Source of the DNA: JAFDYH01 sp049840875
Lineage (GTDB): Bacteria > Bacteroidota > Bacteroidia > Chitinophagales > Chitinophagaceae
Length of the DNA stretch: 64,000 nt
Direction: 5' to 3'
NCBI GenBank assembly: GCA_049840875.1
Contig: JASGJE010000011.1
Location: 868,001 to 932,000 of the forward strand
Position numbers and translations under genes: made by a program. Of this stretch, positions 56,380 through 64,000 are shown one piece after another. Under the pieces are notes generated by a model. That model made no database searches. It saw only the letters and a program-made list of their open reading frames with translations, and had not been told where the DNA came from. Numbering within the stretch: position 1 is the stretch's first letter; every line of letters begins with the position of its first letter.

Positions 56380-59073
56380 CTTTTTAGTCTTAGAAAATAT
56401 ACTGTCCGCACTATTTCCTCCCGATTTCAGATACGCCAATAAATCTCTCAATTCATCCGGGCTGAGCCTGTTGATCAATCCTGGCAGCATTGGTGATTCC
56501 TCTGAAACTCTTGTTCTGATAACATCCTTCTTCGCTATATCTCTTGTTATCTGCGGCGCAAATGGGTTTTGAGAAATAACGTACTTATCATTATCCTGGC
56601 TGATGATTCTTCCGACAACTGAACTGCCGGTATTCAAATAAAATACGGTAGAGCCAAATTGATCCGATATTGTTTTGTTCGGATCAATAATTGATGTAAG
56701 CATGTCTTTGTAAGAAAACCGTGTACCCAATTGCGTTAGATCCGGGCCGGCAGTACCACCTTCTCCCTTCATGGTGTGACATGAAATACAAAGCGACGCA
56801 GCAAACATCGCTTTCCCTCTTTCAAAATCACGGCCACTCATTGCACTATCGGCAACCTTTGTTGCTTCATCAATTTCCCAATCACGACCAGGACCTTTTG
56901 GTTGTACCACATTACCCACAACATAAATACCTGATTTCTCAACCAACGAGTCGCCAGACAATTTGGTGAAGTAAGCCAGTTTATCATTCGCTACATTTTT
57001 CAATGCATTCTTTCTCGCATTGTTTATGAAGCCAATAAAACTATGACCACCTTTAAATTCAAAAGCACTGTAAAACCATTTAAAATATTTTTCCTGCAAT
57101 TCAGACGTCCAACCATTTTTTGCCTGTGTTAATACAACAGCGTACCATGTTTGTTGCTGTGGAGGAACTTTTGATAACATTCCTGCGATATCCATTCCAT
57201 ATTGCGGATTGCGCATGATAAGATCTGAAGATTCAGAAATTGTTTTTGTCGCATTATCGTCTTTTGCAGTTGCCATCAGGTTCATCGTTTTATCGATAGC
57301 CTGTGGTGCATCGAGATAAACCAACAACTTACTCAACTCACGGTTAAGATCATTTGTTGTTGCAGGATAATTTGGGTTGAGATAATCAGTAACTGCAGTC
57401 TTGGTTGCACCATCCGGCATTCCCATTCTTGCAAATACCAATTCAAATGCTCTCAAAACATCCATTTGCTGCTGACCTGATAACTTGGAGTAGTCAACGC
57501 CGGTAAGTGATTTCAGCAATTGATTTTTTACATCTGGTTTTCCTTTGCGGGCTAAAGCAATTGCAGCCTGTGTAATTATGATCGGATCCTTTTCTCTGAA
57601 TAATTTATTCTGCCATTCAGTCACCGGTTGATTTTCCACAGCAATTCTTGCAGCGAAGCGGATAAAGCGGTCATCATGTTTCAAATAAGGCCAAGCAAAA
57701 TCAACAGCGCCTGCTTTCGGCTTACCATGATATTCTTCCAATTGCCTGCGAATCTTTTGTTCTTCAGTTAACACCGGAACTGTCAAGGCTTGCGTGTTCT
57801 GTGTATTATCGCCATAATAAACACGATATAGATCTGACTCCAAACGACGACCACCAGTTAAGAAATACAAAGCGCCGTCTGGTCCGATTGCACCATCCGT
57901 TAATGGTAATGGTGATCCTGATACGAATTCTTCACCGGTTGTTTTATATGATGCGCCGTCCGCTTCAGGATGTATCGCATAAATAATTCCGAAGCTCCAG
58001 TCGAACGCTAATAATGAACGGCGATACTTTTCCGGGAAGTGAGCACTCGCTCCGTAAATCAGGTTTGTTGGTGAGCCCTGACCAACATTAATAGCCGCAG
58101 GTAAATTATCGGCGTATAAAGGCGACCATTTTTCATCACCGGGGCGCCAGCCAAATTCACCACCACTTGGCACATGACATACACGTGTAGGGCGATACCA
58201 TGGTGTACCAAAATCCCACTCCATATCCGAATCGTACGTGAATAAATCACCAGCATCATTAAACGCGATATCAAAAGGATTACGGAAACCGGAAGCAATC
58301 AAATCCCAGTTGGAACCTGTTGAATCTACATTGGCAATCCAGCCACCTTCCCAGTTTACTTCGTCATCGTGCCCATTCGGATCTTTTAACAATGGTAAAA
58401 TATTATCCAGTTTACCGGAAGGCACACTGCGATAACCATTCATCTTCGGAATCTTGGTGAAATTACCTGCCACTACGTACAATGATTTCTTATCAGGAGA
58501 TAATACAATACTATGCGGGCCGTGTTCGCCTTCTCCATCCAATGCTTTTAATAAAGTCATCTTATCATATTCATCATCACCATTGGTATCCTGTAAACGA
58601 TACAATCCACTTCCTTTTGCAAAAGCGCTATCGCTTCCATGATTGATCATTACGTACAAACTATTGAACGCATACAACAAACCATGCGCATATCCTATAC
58701 TAACGTTTTTTGCAGAGGTATCCACAACCCCCTTTGCGTTAGGGATATTGAGTTTTTCAACTTTTATTTTTGTAACTGAATCGCCAATTGCTGGCAACGT
58801 CATACGATACAACGCACCGTATTGATCGGAGGCGATCATTCTTCCCTTGTTGTCAAATGTCATCGACACCCAGGAACCTTCGCCATTTTCTGATGGTCCA
58901 TATAAACGCTCAGCGTTAAAGCCTGCTGGTAATTTCAGCTTCGCTACTTTGGGATCTTTACTGACTTTTGATTCTGGCACATCGCTCGCCTGCTTTTCAT
59001 CTTTATTGTTACAACTAATTGTAATTACAGCCATGGAAAGCATCGCTGACAAGAAAAAACTGGATTTAAACAT
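56377..59073 (-). CDS. PVC-type haem-binding lipoprotein with beta-propeller
   Basis: The 898-residue exported lipoprotein (lipobox around VITISC near residue 21) has two parts. The first ~400 residues form a membrane-bound-dehydrogenase-type propeller (LPAGFNAERLYGPSENGEGS, GHDDEVNWEGGWIANVDSTG, LTDGAIGPDGALYFLTGGR). A HEAT-like middle follows. The C-terminal cytochrome domain has the haem motif CISCH in FAASLCISCHTMKGEGG near residue 765, plus a Met ligand candidate. Such proteins occur in sugar-oxidation clusters and may take electrons from a dehydrogenase. It is the first gene of the minus-strand run to DUF1080, so it may be the electron acceptor there. Confidence 0.86.
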   Translation of the reverse strand: MFKSSFFLSAMLSMAVITISCNNKDEKQASDVPESKVSKDPKVAKLKLPAGFNAERLYGPSENGEGSWVSMTFDNKGRMIASDQYGALYRMTLPAIGDSVTKIKVEKLNIPNAKGVVDTSAKNVSIGYAHGLLYAFNSLYVMINHGSDSAFAKGSGLYRLQDTNGDDEYDKMTLLKALDGEGEHGPHSIVLSPDKKSLYVVAGNFTKIPKMNGYRSVPSGKLDNILPLLKDPNGHDDEVNWEGGWIANVDSTGSNWDLIASGFRNPFDIAFNDAGDLFTYDSDMEWDFGTPWYRPTRVCHVPSGGEFGWRPGDEKWSPLYADNLPAAINVGQGSPTNLIYGASAHFPEKYRRSLLAFDWSFGIIYAIHPEADGASYKTTGEEFVSGSPLPLTDGAIGPDGALYFLTGGRRLESDLYRVYYGDNTQNTQALTVPVLTEEQKIRRQLEEYHGKPKAGAVDFAWPYLKHDDRFIRFAARIAVENQPVTEWQNKLFREKDPIIITQAAIALARKGKPDVKNQLLKSLTGVDYSKLSGQQQMDVLRAFELVFARMGMPDGATKTAVTDYLNPNYPATTNDLNRELSKLLVYLDAPQAIDKTMNLMATAKDDNATKTISESSDLIMRNPQYGMDIAGMLSKVPPQQQTWYAVVLTQAKNGWTSELQEKYFKWFYSAFEFKGGHSFIGFINNARKNALKNVANDKLAYFTKLSGDSLVEKSGIYVVGNVVQPKGPGRDWEIDEATKVADSAMSGRDFERGKAMFAASLCISCHTMKGEGGTAGPDLTQLGTRFSYKDMLTSIIDPNKTISDQFGSTVFYLNTGSSVVGRIISQDNDKYVISQNPFAPQITRDIAKKDVIRTRVSEESPMLPGLINRLSPDELRDLLAYLKSGGNSADSIFSKTKK

Positions 59074-59271
59074 GCTGTGGAAGTTTTCTTTTTTATTGCC
59101 TTATTTATTATCAAGCCGCACCAGCCAACACGAATTGTTTCTGAGAGTATAAGCTATTAAATATACTCAAATTTCATGTCGCCAATCCTTCGTTTAGGGC
59201 GGTCAATATAGGGATTAATTCCAGACTGCAAAGCAGGGGGTGTGCCGGACGTGAGGGAATGTATAATTTCA

Positions 59272-59299
59272 GATTTGGGATGTAGGATTTATGATTTGG
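59272..59299. repeat. 7-nt period array, GATTTGG type
   Basis: GATTTGG, GATGTAG, GATTTAT and GATTTGG lie in register. The unit TAGGATT style is inverted relative to the array at 59329. Confidence 0.65.
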
Positions 59300-59328
59300 T
59301 TAAGTGGAAGTTATTCCCGGTATGAAAA

Positions 59329-59363
59329 AATCCTACATCAGACATCCTAAATCAGAAATTCAT
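59329..59363. repeat. 7-nt period array, reverse type
   Basis: AATCCTA, CATCAGA, CATCCTA, AATCAGA and AATTCAT lie in register. Its sequence is largely the reverse complement of the array at 59272, with a ~30-base spacer, so the two could pair into a long hairpin. Confidence 0.65.
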
Positions 59364-59371
59364 GTAAATGT

Positions 59372-60193
59372 TTATAGAGAATAGAAGCGAATCGCGTTTT
59401 CCCCAAAAACCTTCTGCCGGTCTTCTTCCTTGTAGTTTTCCATGTATTTTTCCACCAGGCTTTTCCATTGTACATAAATACCTGAGACGAGAATTACCGG
59501 CCAGTCGCTGCCGAACAGCAAACGGTCTGTACCAAACGCTTCAAACACAACATCGAGATAAGGATAAAAATCTGAAGCGCTCCATTGTTTCCATACAGCT
59601 TCTGTAAACAAACCGGATAGTTTACAACTTACATTGGGCAGCTTTGCCATTTCCTGCATCAGCCGTTTCCATTCTGTAATTTCTTTCTTTCTTATATCTG
59701 GCTTGGCACAGTGATCAATGATAAATTTCTGCTCGGGAAACGCTGACGCAAATTCTAATGCGGGTTTTAACTGGTAATGATAAATTAGAATATCATAAGT
59801 ATAGTTCAACTGCTGCAGGCAGCGGACTCCTCGTTGAAAATTTTTTCTCGTTAAAAAATCCAGTGGTTCGCCCTGTGCTACATGCCGCCACCCTTTGATC
59901 GAGGGATATTGTGAAAAATATGAAAGTCGTTCTTCTATATTTTCATTTTGCAGATCAATCCAACCGACCACACCTTTAATAATGGGATGTGTTTTTGCCA
60001 ACTCAACCAGGAAGTGCGTTTCCAATTCCGACTGATCTGCCTGCACTGCAACGCATCCATCGACACCATTTCTCGATAATGTCTGTGCAATATTTTCCGG
60101 TAAATAATTTTGCTGCAGAATTTTCATATCATCCATCCATGCGTCACGCTGTTTGTTGTATTCCCAGAAATGAACGTGGGTGTCGATTACCAT
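59372..60193 (-). CDS. Amidohydrolase-family L-fucono-1,5-lactonase-like protein
   Basis: The 273-residue protein is a TIM-barrel amidohydrolase of the COG3618 lactonase group. It has an N-terminal VIDTHVHFWEYNKQRDAWMD and GVDGCVAVQADQSELETHFL near residue 45. FIIDHCAKPDIRKKE near residue 150 and LLFGSDWPVILVSG near residue 230 supply further metal and active-site residues. These fit L-fuconolactonase-like hydrolases, which open lactones in non-phosphorylating fucose oxidation. ATG 60193 is chosen over an in-frame candidate 13 codons upstream. A GH29 fucosidase lies next upstream. Confidence 0.85.
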   Translation of the reverse strand: MVIDTHVHFWEYNKQRDAWMDDMKILQQNYLPENIAQTLSRNGVDGCVAVQADQSELETHFLVELAKTHPIIKGVVGWIDLQNENIEERLSYFSQYPSIKGWRHVAQGEPLDFLTRKNFQRGVRCLQQLNYTYDILIYHYQLKPALEFASAFPEQKFIIDHCAKPDIRKKEITEWKRLMQEMAKLPNVSCKLSGLFTEAVWKQWSASDFYPYLDVVFEAFGTDRLLFGSDWPVILVSGIYVQWKSLVEKYMENYKEEDRQKVFGENAIRFYSL

Positions 60194-60232
60194 AATTGTG
60201 TTATTCTTTTGGTTGAAAGAGAATTCCGTCAA

Positions 60233-60253
60233 ACGTAAAAGGTGAAACGGGAA
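60233..60253. repeat. 7-nt period array before the lactonase gene
   Basis: ACGTAAA, AGGTGAA and ACGGGAA lie in register. The stretch continues irregularly into the array at 60274. Confidence 0.55.
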
Positions 60254-60273
60254 AACGATTGGACGATTATTTT

Positions 60274-60301
60274 ACGTTTCCCCTTTCACGTTTTACGACT
60301 A
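60274..60301. repeat. 7-nt period array at the fucosidase 3' end
   Basis: ACGTTTC, CCCTTTC, ACGTTTT and ACGACTA lie in register; the last unit includes the fucosidase stop codon region. It is largely the reverse complement of the 60233 array. Confidence 0.6.
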
Positions 60302-61630
60302 TTTCAAATCCAACTCTATAATCGTATCTGTATCATCAAGAACCATTCCATTCAGGTAAACAAATACACCTTCAGGTACTTGTTTGAATTTCACCGCCGA
60401 TTTATCAGCAAATTTTATTGCCTTTACCACTTTATCTTTTAATTCCGTTACAAAAATGTAGCCATCCTGTTGTGGTTGATTCAGTATATGCAGATATAAC
60501 GTTTTGTTTTTCGAAGTAACCACTCCCCAGTTTTGCGGAGCAACATACATTCCTCTCGTGCTATAGATTGTTTCGCCGTTCAGTTTCATCCAGTCGCCAA
60601 CCTTTTTTAATGTATCTACAAATTCAGGTTGCACAACACCGTTAGGCATTGGCCCGATATTCAGTAAAAAATTTGCATTGCGACCTGCAGCTCCAACAAT
60701 GTATTGTATTGTTTGCTTTGTCGATTTGTAATTCCGGTCGGTGATATTGAATCCCCATGAATCATTCATTGTTTCACAGGTTTCAACCGGCATGCTTTCA
60801 GATGCTGTTTGAAAACTTAAACCCGATCTGTTTTGCCCCGGTAAATCTTTTTCAAACATCTGAAAGTCTTCTCCATCGAAAGGCGTCATGTGGTGATTGT
60901 TTCCAATCAAACACTTTGGTTGCAGTTTATGAATCAGCCCATAAATTTCATTGTACTTCCAGTCAATTCGCGAAGTGCGGTCAGCAGCGCCTTCAGGTGC
61001 TGTTTGATCCCAATGTCCGTCAAACCAGATACCGCCTATTTCTCCGTAATTCGTTAATAATTCTGTCAATTGATTTTTCATAAACTGCAGATAGCTTGCA
61101 TAATCACCATGCCCTTTACGGCCGGATTTTTGACCAGTCTTACCAGTCTCATGCGGGTAATCTTCACGTGTCCAGTCCAGCAAAGAATAATAGAGAAATA
61201 GTTGAATTCCCTGTGCATGACATTCATCCGCTATTTGCTTCACCACATCTTTTCCGTAAGGTGTTTTGGTAATATTCCAATCTGTTTGTTTTGTATCCCA
61301 AAGACTGAAGCCATCATGATGTCTTGTGATCAATGTGATATATTTCATGCCTGCGCTCTTTGCCGCAGCCACCCATTTCTTCGCGTCAAATTCAATGGGA
61401 TTAAAGAAATCTCTCAGTCGCGAGTACTCATCAACGCGAATGCCCCGTTGATTCATCACCCATTCACCATCTCCCAGGTAGCTGAATACACCCCAATGAA
61501 TGAACATACCAAATTTCATATCCTGGAATTCCTTACGATGTGCAAGATTTTCGGGTGTAGGCGTGTAGGTTTGAGCAAATCCTTTATGAAAAATGCAAAC
61601 TACAATTAAGAGTAAGAGAGATCTTTTCAT
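60299..61630 (-). CDS. Secreted alpha-L-fucosidase, GH29
   Basis: The 443-residue product has a signal peptide ending near FAQ at residue 20. GH29 marks are FQDMKFGMFIHWGVFSYLGD near residue 35, ITLITRHHDGFSLWDTKQTD near residue 103 and IGGIWFDGHWDQTAP with nucleophile at about D204. ETMNDSWGFNITDRNYKSTK lies near residue 290 and GRNANFLLNIGPMPNG near residue 315. It is the second GH29 gene of the window. Its start overlaps the stop of the upstream small membrane gene (ATGA on the minus strand), which points to cotranscription with that gene and the SDR. Confidence 0.94.
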   Translation of the reverse strand: MKRSLLLLIVVCIFHKGFAQTYTPTPENLAHRKEFQDMKFGMFIHWGVFSYLGDGEWVMNQRGIRVDEYSRLRDFFNPIEFDAKKWVAAAKSAGMKYITLITRHHDGFSLWDTKQTDWNITKTPYGKDVVKQIADECHAQGIQLFLYYSLLDWTREDYPHETGKTGQKSGRKGHGDYASYLQFMKNQLTELLTNYGEIGGIWFDGHWDQTAPEGAADRTSRIDWKYNEIYGLIHKLQPKCLIGNNHHMTPFDGEDFQMFEKDLPGQNRSGLSFQTASESMPVETCETMNDSWGFNITDRNYKSTKQTIQYIVGAAGRNANFLLNIGPMPNGVVQPEFVDTLKKVGDWMKLNGETIYSTRGMYVAPQNWGVVTSKNKTLYLHILNQPQQDGYIFVTELKDKVVKAIKFADKSAVKFKQVPEGVFVYLNGMVLDDTDTIIELDLK

Positions 61631-62091
61631 GATTTCGTAAAATATTTTGTGTTGTTATTATTTGGTTTCAAATTTATGCGAAGAAAATGCATGCTGGCTC
61701 CCAATAAAATAAATTCAAATAAAAAGGCAATGATTTTTCTATTGGTTAGTACCGACGAAGAGTGTGAGCTACCAATTTCGAAGTATCTTCTCGGCATTTG
61801 GTTCATAAAATCAAAGAAAAAGTAAGGCGTTAAAACTACAATAACTGTGGCAATTAATAAGTGTAGCCAAACAACACGTGCTGATATTACCCTGGCCCTC
61901 AGAACAAAGTAGCACAACCAAACTAAAGACAAGACAATTGAAACGCTTACATAATAATTCAACATCTGATAGTCTTTCGTGCTTAGTTTATCATGAATAT
62001 CTATTATAGACTTTTTTCCAGAATCAACACCAGTTATAAGATTAACTGTTGAAAGAATCAGAAATAAATGATAAGCTTTCGGCCTTTTCAA
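61627..62091 (-). CDS. Hypothetical membrane protein
   Basis: The 154-residue product has about four hydrophobic helices (for example YYVSVSIVLSLVWLCYFVLR and WLHLLIATVIVVLTPYFF). It has no family I recognise. It lies between the SDR and the GH29 gene, overlapping the latter by four bases. The layout suggests operon membership, but its role in fucose use is unclear. A transport helper or unrelated gene are both possible. Confidence 0.6.
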   Translation of the reverse strand: MKRPKAYHLFLILSTVNLITGVDSGKKSIIDIHDKLSTKDYQMLNYYVSVSIVLSLVWLCYFVLRARVISARVVWLHLLIATVIVVLTPYFFFDFMNQMPRRYFEIGSSHSSSVLTNRKIIAFLFEFILLGASMHFLRINLKPNNNNTKYFTKS

Positions 62092-62095
62092 TGTT

Positions 62096-62860
62096 CTAAT
62101 TATTCAGTTTCAAAAACCCTCCATCAATAGGATAATCAATGCCAGTAATGAAGGAAGCCTCATCACTGCAGAGATATAATGCAAGAGCAGCTACTTCTTC
62201 CGGTTTACCCATACGACCTATTGGTTGAGCTTTTGATAATTTTTCAAAGATCTCTTCTTCTTTTCCTGCGTAATTCTTTTTGATAAACCCATCTACAAAT
62301 GGTGTATGAACTCTGGCGGGAGAAATAGAATTACAACGGATATTCTCATGTATATAATCTCTTGCCACACTCATCGTCATTGCCAATGCTGCGCCTTTTG
62401 ACGTGCTATATGCAAAACGATCTGCCAGGCCTGTTAATGCTGCCACCGAGGCCATATTTAATATCACACCGCCGCCAGAAGTTTTAAATATTGGTATGGC
62501 AGAATGGAGGCAATTGTAAACGCCTTTTACATTTACCATCATTACGCGATCAAAATCTTCTTCACTTGTGTTATCGGCTTTACCAATGTGCGCAATGCCG
62601 GCGTTATTTACCAGTATATTGATAGCGCCGATTTTTGCAAATGTTGCTGCCACTTCTTTTTGATTTGAAACGTTACAGCCATGTGTATACACAATTCCGC
62701 CGGCATCTTTAATTGCAGACGCAGTTTCTTTTGCATGGTCTTCCGTTAACTCAACAATATGTACAGTGGCGCCCTGCTTTGCAAATAATGTCGCAATCGC
62801 TTTTCCGATACCACTTCCTCCGCCAGTGATAACTGCTATTTTATTATCCAGTCGAAACAT
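62096..62860 (-). CDS. SDR-family oxidoreductase (fucose-pathway candidate)
   Basis: The 254-residue enzyme is a classical short-chain dehydrogenase. It has the TGGGSGIGKAIATLFAKQ cofactor motif and NNAGIAHIGKADN near residue 87. The Ser in LNMASVAALTGLADR and Tyr-x3-Lys in AYSTSKGAALA near residue 155 are present. This type includes L-fucose and 2-keto-3-deoxy-L-fuconate dehydrogenases. Its place in a block with a fuconolactonase-like gene and a fucosidase makes a fucose role likely, though the step cannot be fixed from sequence. It is the first gene of the block. Confidence 0.88.
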   Translation of the reverse strand: MFRLDNKIAVITGGGSGIGKAIATLFAKQGATVHIVELTEDHAKETASAIKDAGGIVYTHGCNVSNQKEVAATFAKIGAINILVNNAGIAHIGKADNTSEEDFDRVMMVNVKGVYNCLHSAIPIFKTSGGGVILNMASVAALTGLADRFAYSTSKGAALAMTMSVARDYIHENIRCNSISPARVHTPFVDGFIKKNYAGKEEEIFEKLSKAQPIGRMGKPEEVAALALYLCSDEASFITGIDYPIDGGFLKLNN

Positions 62861-63023
62861 TTTTGTGATTGATTATTTTTATGAAATAATAAACAGAATG
62901 CGTGAAGTTAATTATTCCGTTCATCCGTTTATCATTTTTTCATGCAAACCTTTGCGTTTGAAACGCTGAAATTTCAGGAACTATCCTATATTTATTTTCA
63001 TTCTTATTTTAACTCTTCAGCTT

Positions 63024-64000
63024 ATGAGATCGATTATCGCATTTTTCACTGCATGTTTATTTATAAGTTCTGCTTATTCACAAGCGAAGCGCCCCATTTC
63101 ACCTATAGATTATTATCGTTTACAAAACATCAGCGATCCGCAAGTATCGCCGGATGGAAAATGGATTATCTATTCATTATCCACTGTAGATACCGTAAAA
63201 GACAAACGTAATCGTGATCTATGGATGATAAGCTGGGATGGAAAAGATAATGTGCAGTTAACAAACGGACCAGGAAGTGAGTCAAGCGCAAAGTTTAGTC
63301 CTGATGGTAAATACATTTCTTTCGTCGCCAGCCGCGATGGTGATGATGATAAAGAAGATAAAAAGTCGCAGATTTATTTACTGGACCGTCGTGGTGGTGA
63401 AGCGAAAAAATTAACCGATATAAAAGGTGATATCGAAGACTATGTATGGAAACCTGACGCTTCAGGAATTCTGTTATCGATAAAAGACCCCGACAATTCC
63501 GACACAGCGAAAACAAAAATCCGCACACCCTATGTAATGGATCGCTATCAATTCAAACAGGATTATGAGGGTTATCTTGACAATCGTAAAACGCATCTCT
63601 ACTACTTTGATACCAAAACAAAAAAACTCGACACGTTGACGAGAGGCGCTTATAATGAAACAAGTCCTGCATTTGCTCCCGATGGAAAAACGATTGCATT
63701 CGTCAGCAACCGAACTCCAGATCCGGATAAAAACGAGAACACGGAAATTTATACAATGGAAGTAAAGGCTGATGCCACAATGAAAAAATTGACTTCATGG
63801 CCGGGTAATGATGTGAGTCCACAATGGAGCCCTGATGGACAATGGATCGCTTACCTGCAAAGCAGCAGCGATAAAGCGTTTACAATGTATGGCGAAAATT
63901 ATCTCGCGGTAATTTCAAAAGACGGCGGCGAGCCAAAGTTATTAAGTAAACAAACAGACAGGCCTGTACGAAATCCGAGATGGAGTGGTGATGGACAATC
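63024..64000 (+). CDS. S9-family peptidase, 5' part
   Basis: The frame starts at ATG 63024 (MRSIIAFFTACLFISSAYS, a signal peptide) and runs open to the right edge, giving about 325 codons. The visible part is a beta-propeller of the prolyl-oligopeptidase/dipeptidyl-peptidase type, with repeated PDGK motifs: DPQVSPDGKWIIYSL near residue 38, KFSPDGKYISFVASRDGDDD near residue 91 and AFAPDGKTIAFVSNRTPD near residue 217. The catalytic domain would lie beyond the window. It is probably exported and periplasmic. Confidence 0.88.
   Translation, partial: MRSIIAFFTACLFISSAYSQAKRPISPIDYYRLQNISDPQVSPDGKWIIYSLSTVDTVKDKRNRDLWMISWDGKDNVQLTNGPGSESSAKFSPDGKYISFVASRDGDDDKEDKKSQIYLLDRRGGEAKKLTDIKGDIEDYVWKPDASGILLSIKDPDNSDTAKTKIRTPYVMDRYQFKQDYEGYLDNRKTHLYYFDTKTKKLDTLTRGAYNETSPAFAPDGKTIAFVSNRTPDPDKNENTEIYTMEVKADATMKKLTSWPGNDVSPQWSPDGQWIAYLQSSSDKAFTMYGENYLAVISKDGGEPKLLSKQTDRPVRNPRWSGDGQ

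Noticed and set aside
2073..60301. CRISPR array
   Set aside because: The repeats are 7-9 nt, degenerate, and have no spacers of constant length or cas genes nearby.
1..64000. Antiphage defence island, prophage or conjugative element
   Set aside because: No restriction, retron, CBASS, integrase, capsid or relaxase genes were seen; the only mobile gene is the Y1 transposase.

Overview
The window comes from a member of the Bacteroidota, most likely family Chitinophagaceae. The evidence is the SusC/SusD pair with its ECF sigma factor and FecR anti-sigma factor, a protease with a type IX secretion-style C-terminus, DUF4249, DUF5916, DUF1080 and PVC-type haem proteins, TAnnTTTG-like promoter elements, and the near absence of Shine-Dalgarno sequences. 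No phage, plasmid or CRISPR structure is visible.

Layout. 1-9.7 kb: the 3' part of a complex I operon (nuoD end, nuoH-I-J-K-L, then nuoM-N), interrupted between nuoL and nuoM by a Y1 (HUH) transposase with small palindromes. 9.8-15.6 kb: a fucose-type permease, a RelE/ParE-like toxin-antitoxin pair, glycyl-tRNA synthetase and the pyruvate dehydrogenase E2 subunit. 15.7-25.7 kb, minus strand: an ECF sigma / FecR / SusC / SusD set followed by a phosphodiesterase-alkaline phosphatase fusion and a DUF4249 lipoprotein, which together look like an organophosphate scavenging locus. 25.9-29.7 kb: four overlapping genes (UbiA prenyltransferase, type III polyketide synthase, methyltransferase, FAD oxidoreductase), an uncharacterised biosynthetic operon. 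29.8-33.9 kb: a GbsR/MarR regulator and an operon of poorly known domains (SRPBCC, luciferase-type, TIGR01777, DUF2071). 34-43.8 kb: secreted metalloprotease, YkuK, PdeM, DUF5916, an XRE/S24 repressor, surE and lpxB. 44-49.8 kb: alpha-L-fucosidase, a run of small single-domain proteins, and a LytS/LytTR two-component pair. 49.9-50.4 kb: a rearranged tRNA locus with one intact tRNA-Ala(GGC), two incomplete tRNA-like pieces and a GIY-YIG nuclease. 50.4-59.1 kb, minus strand: a sugar-oxidation cluster (DUF1080, Gfo/Idh/MocA, TIM-barrel isomerase, cupin-like protein, DUF4432 epimerase, PVC-type cytochrome). 59.4-62.9 kb: L-fuconolactonase, a second fucosidase and an SDR, which with the permease at 9.9 kb outline non-phosphorylating fucose catabolism. 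63-64 kb: the start of an S9 peptidase.

Two things stand out. First, the spacers carry at least twenty degenerate short-period arrays (7, 8 or 9 nt), sharing unit motifs between loci and sometimes juxtaposed; one lies inside lpxB. Second, at the tRNA locus the 5' acceptor strand of one broken tRNA is complementary to the 3' acceptor strand of another about 0.45 kb away, with an intact tRNA-Ala, a terminator and a GIY-YIG gene between them. Functions are assigned by reading motifs and recalling families; no database search was run.
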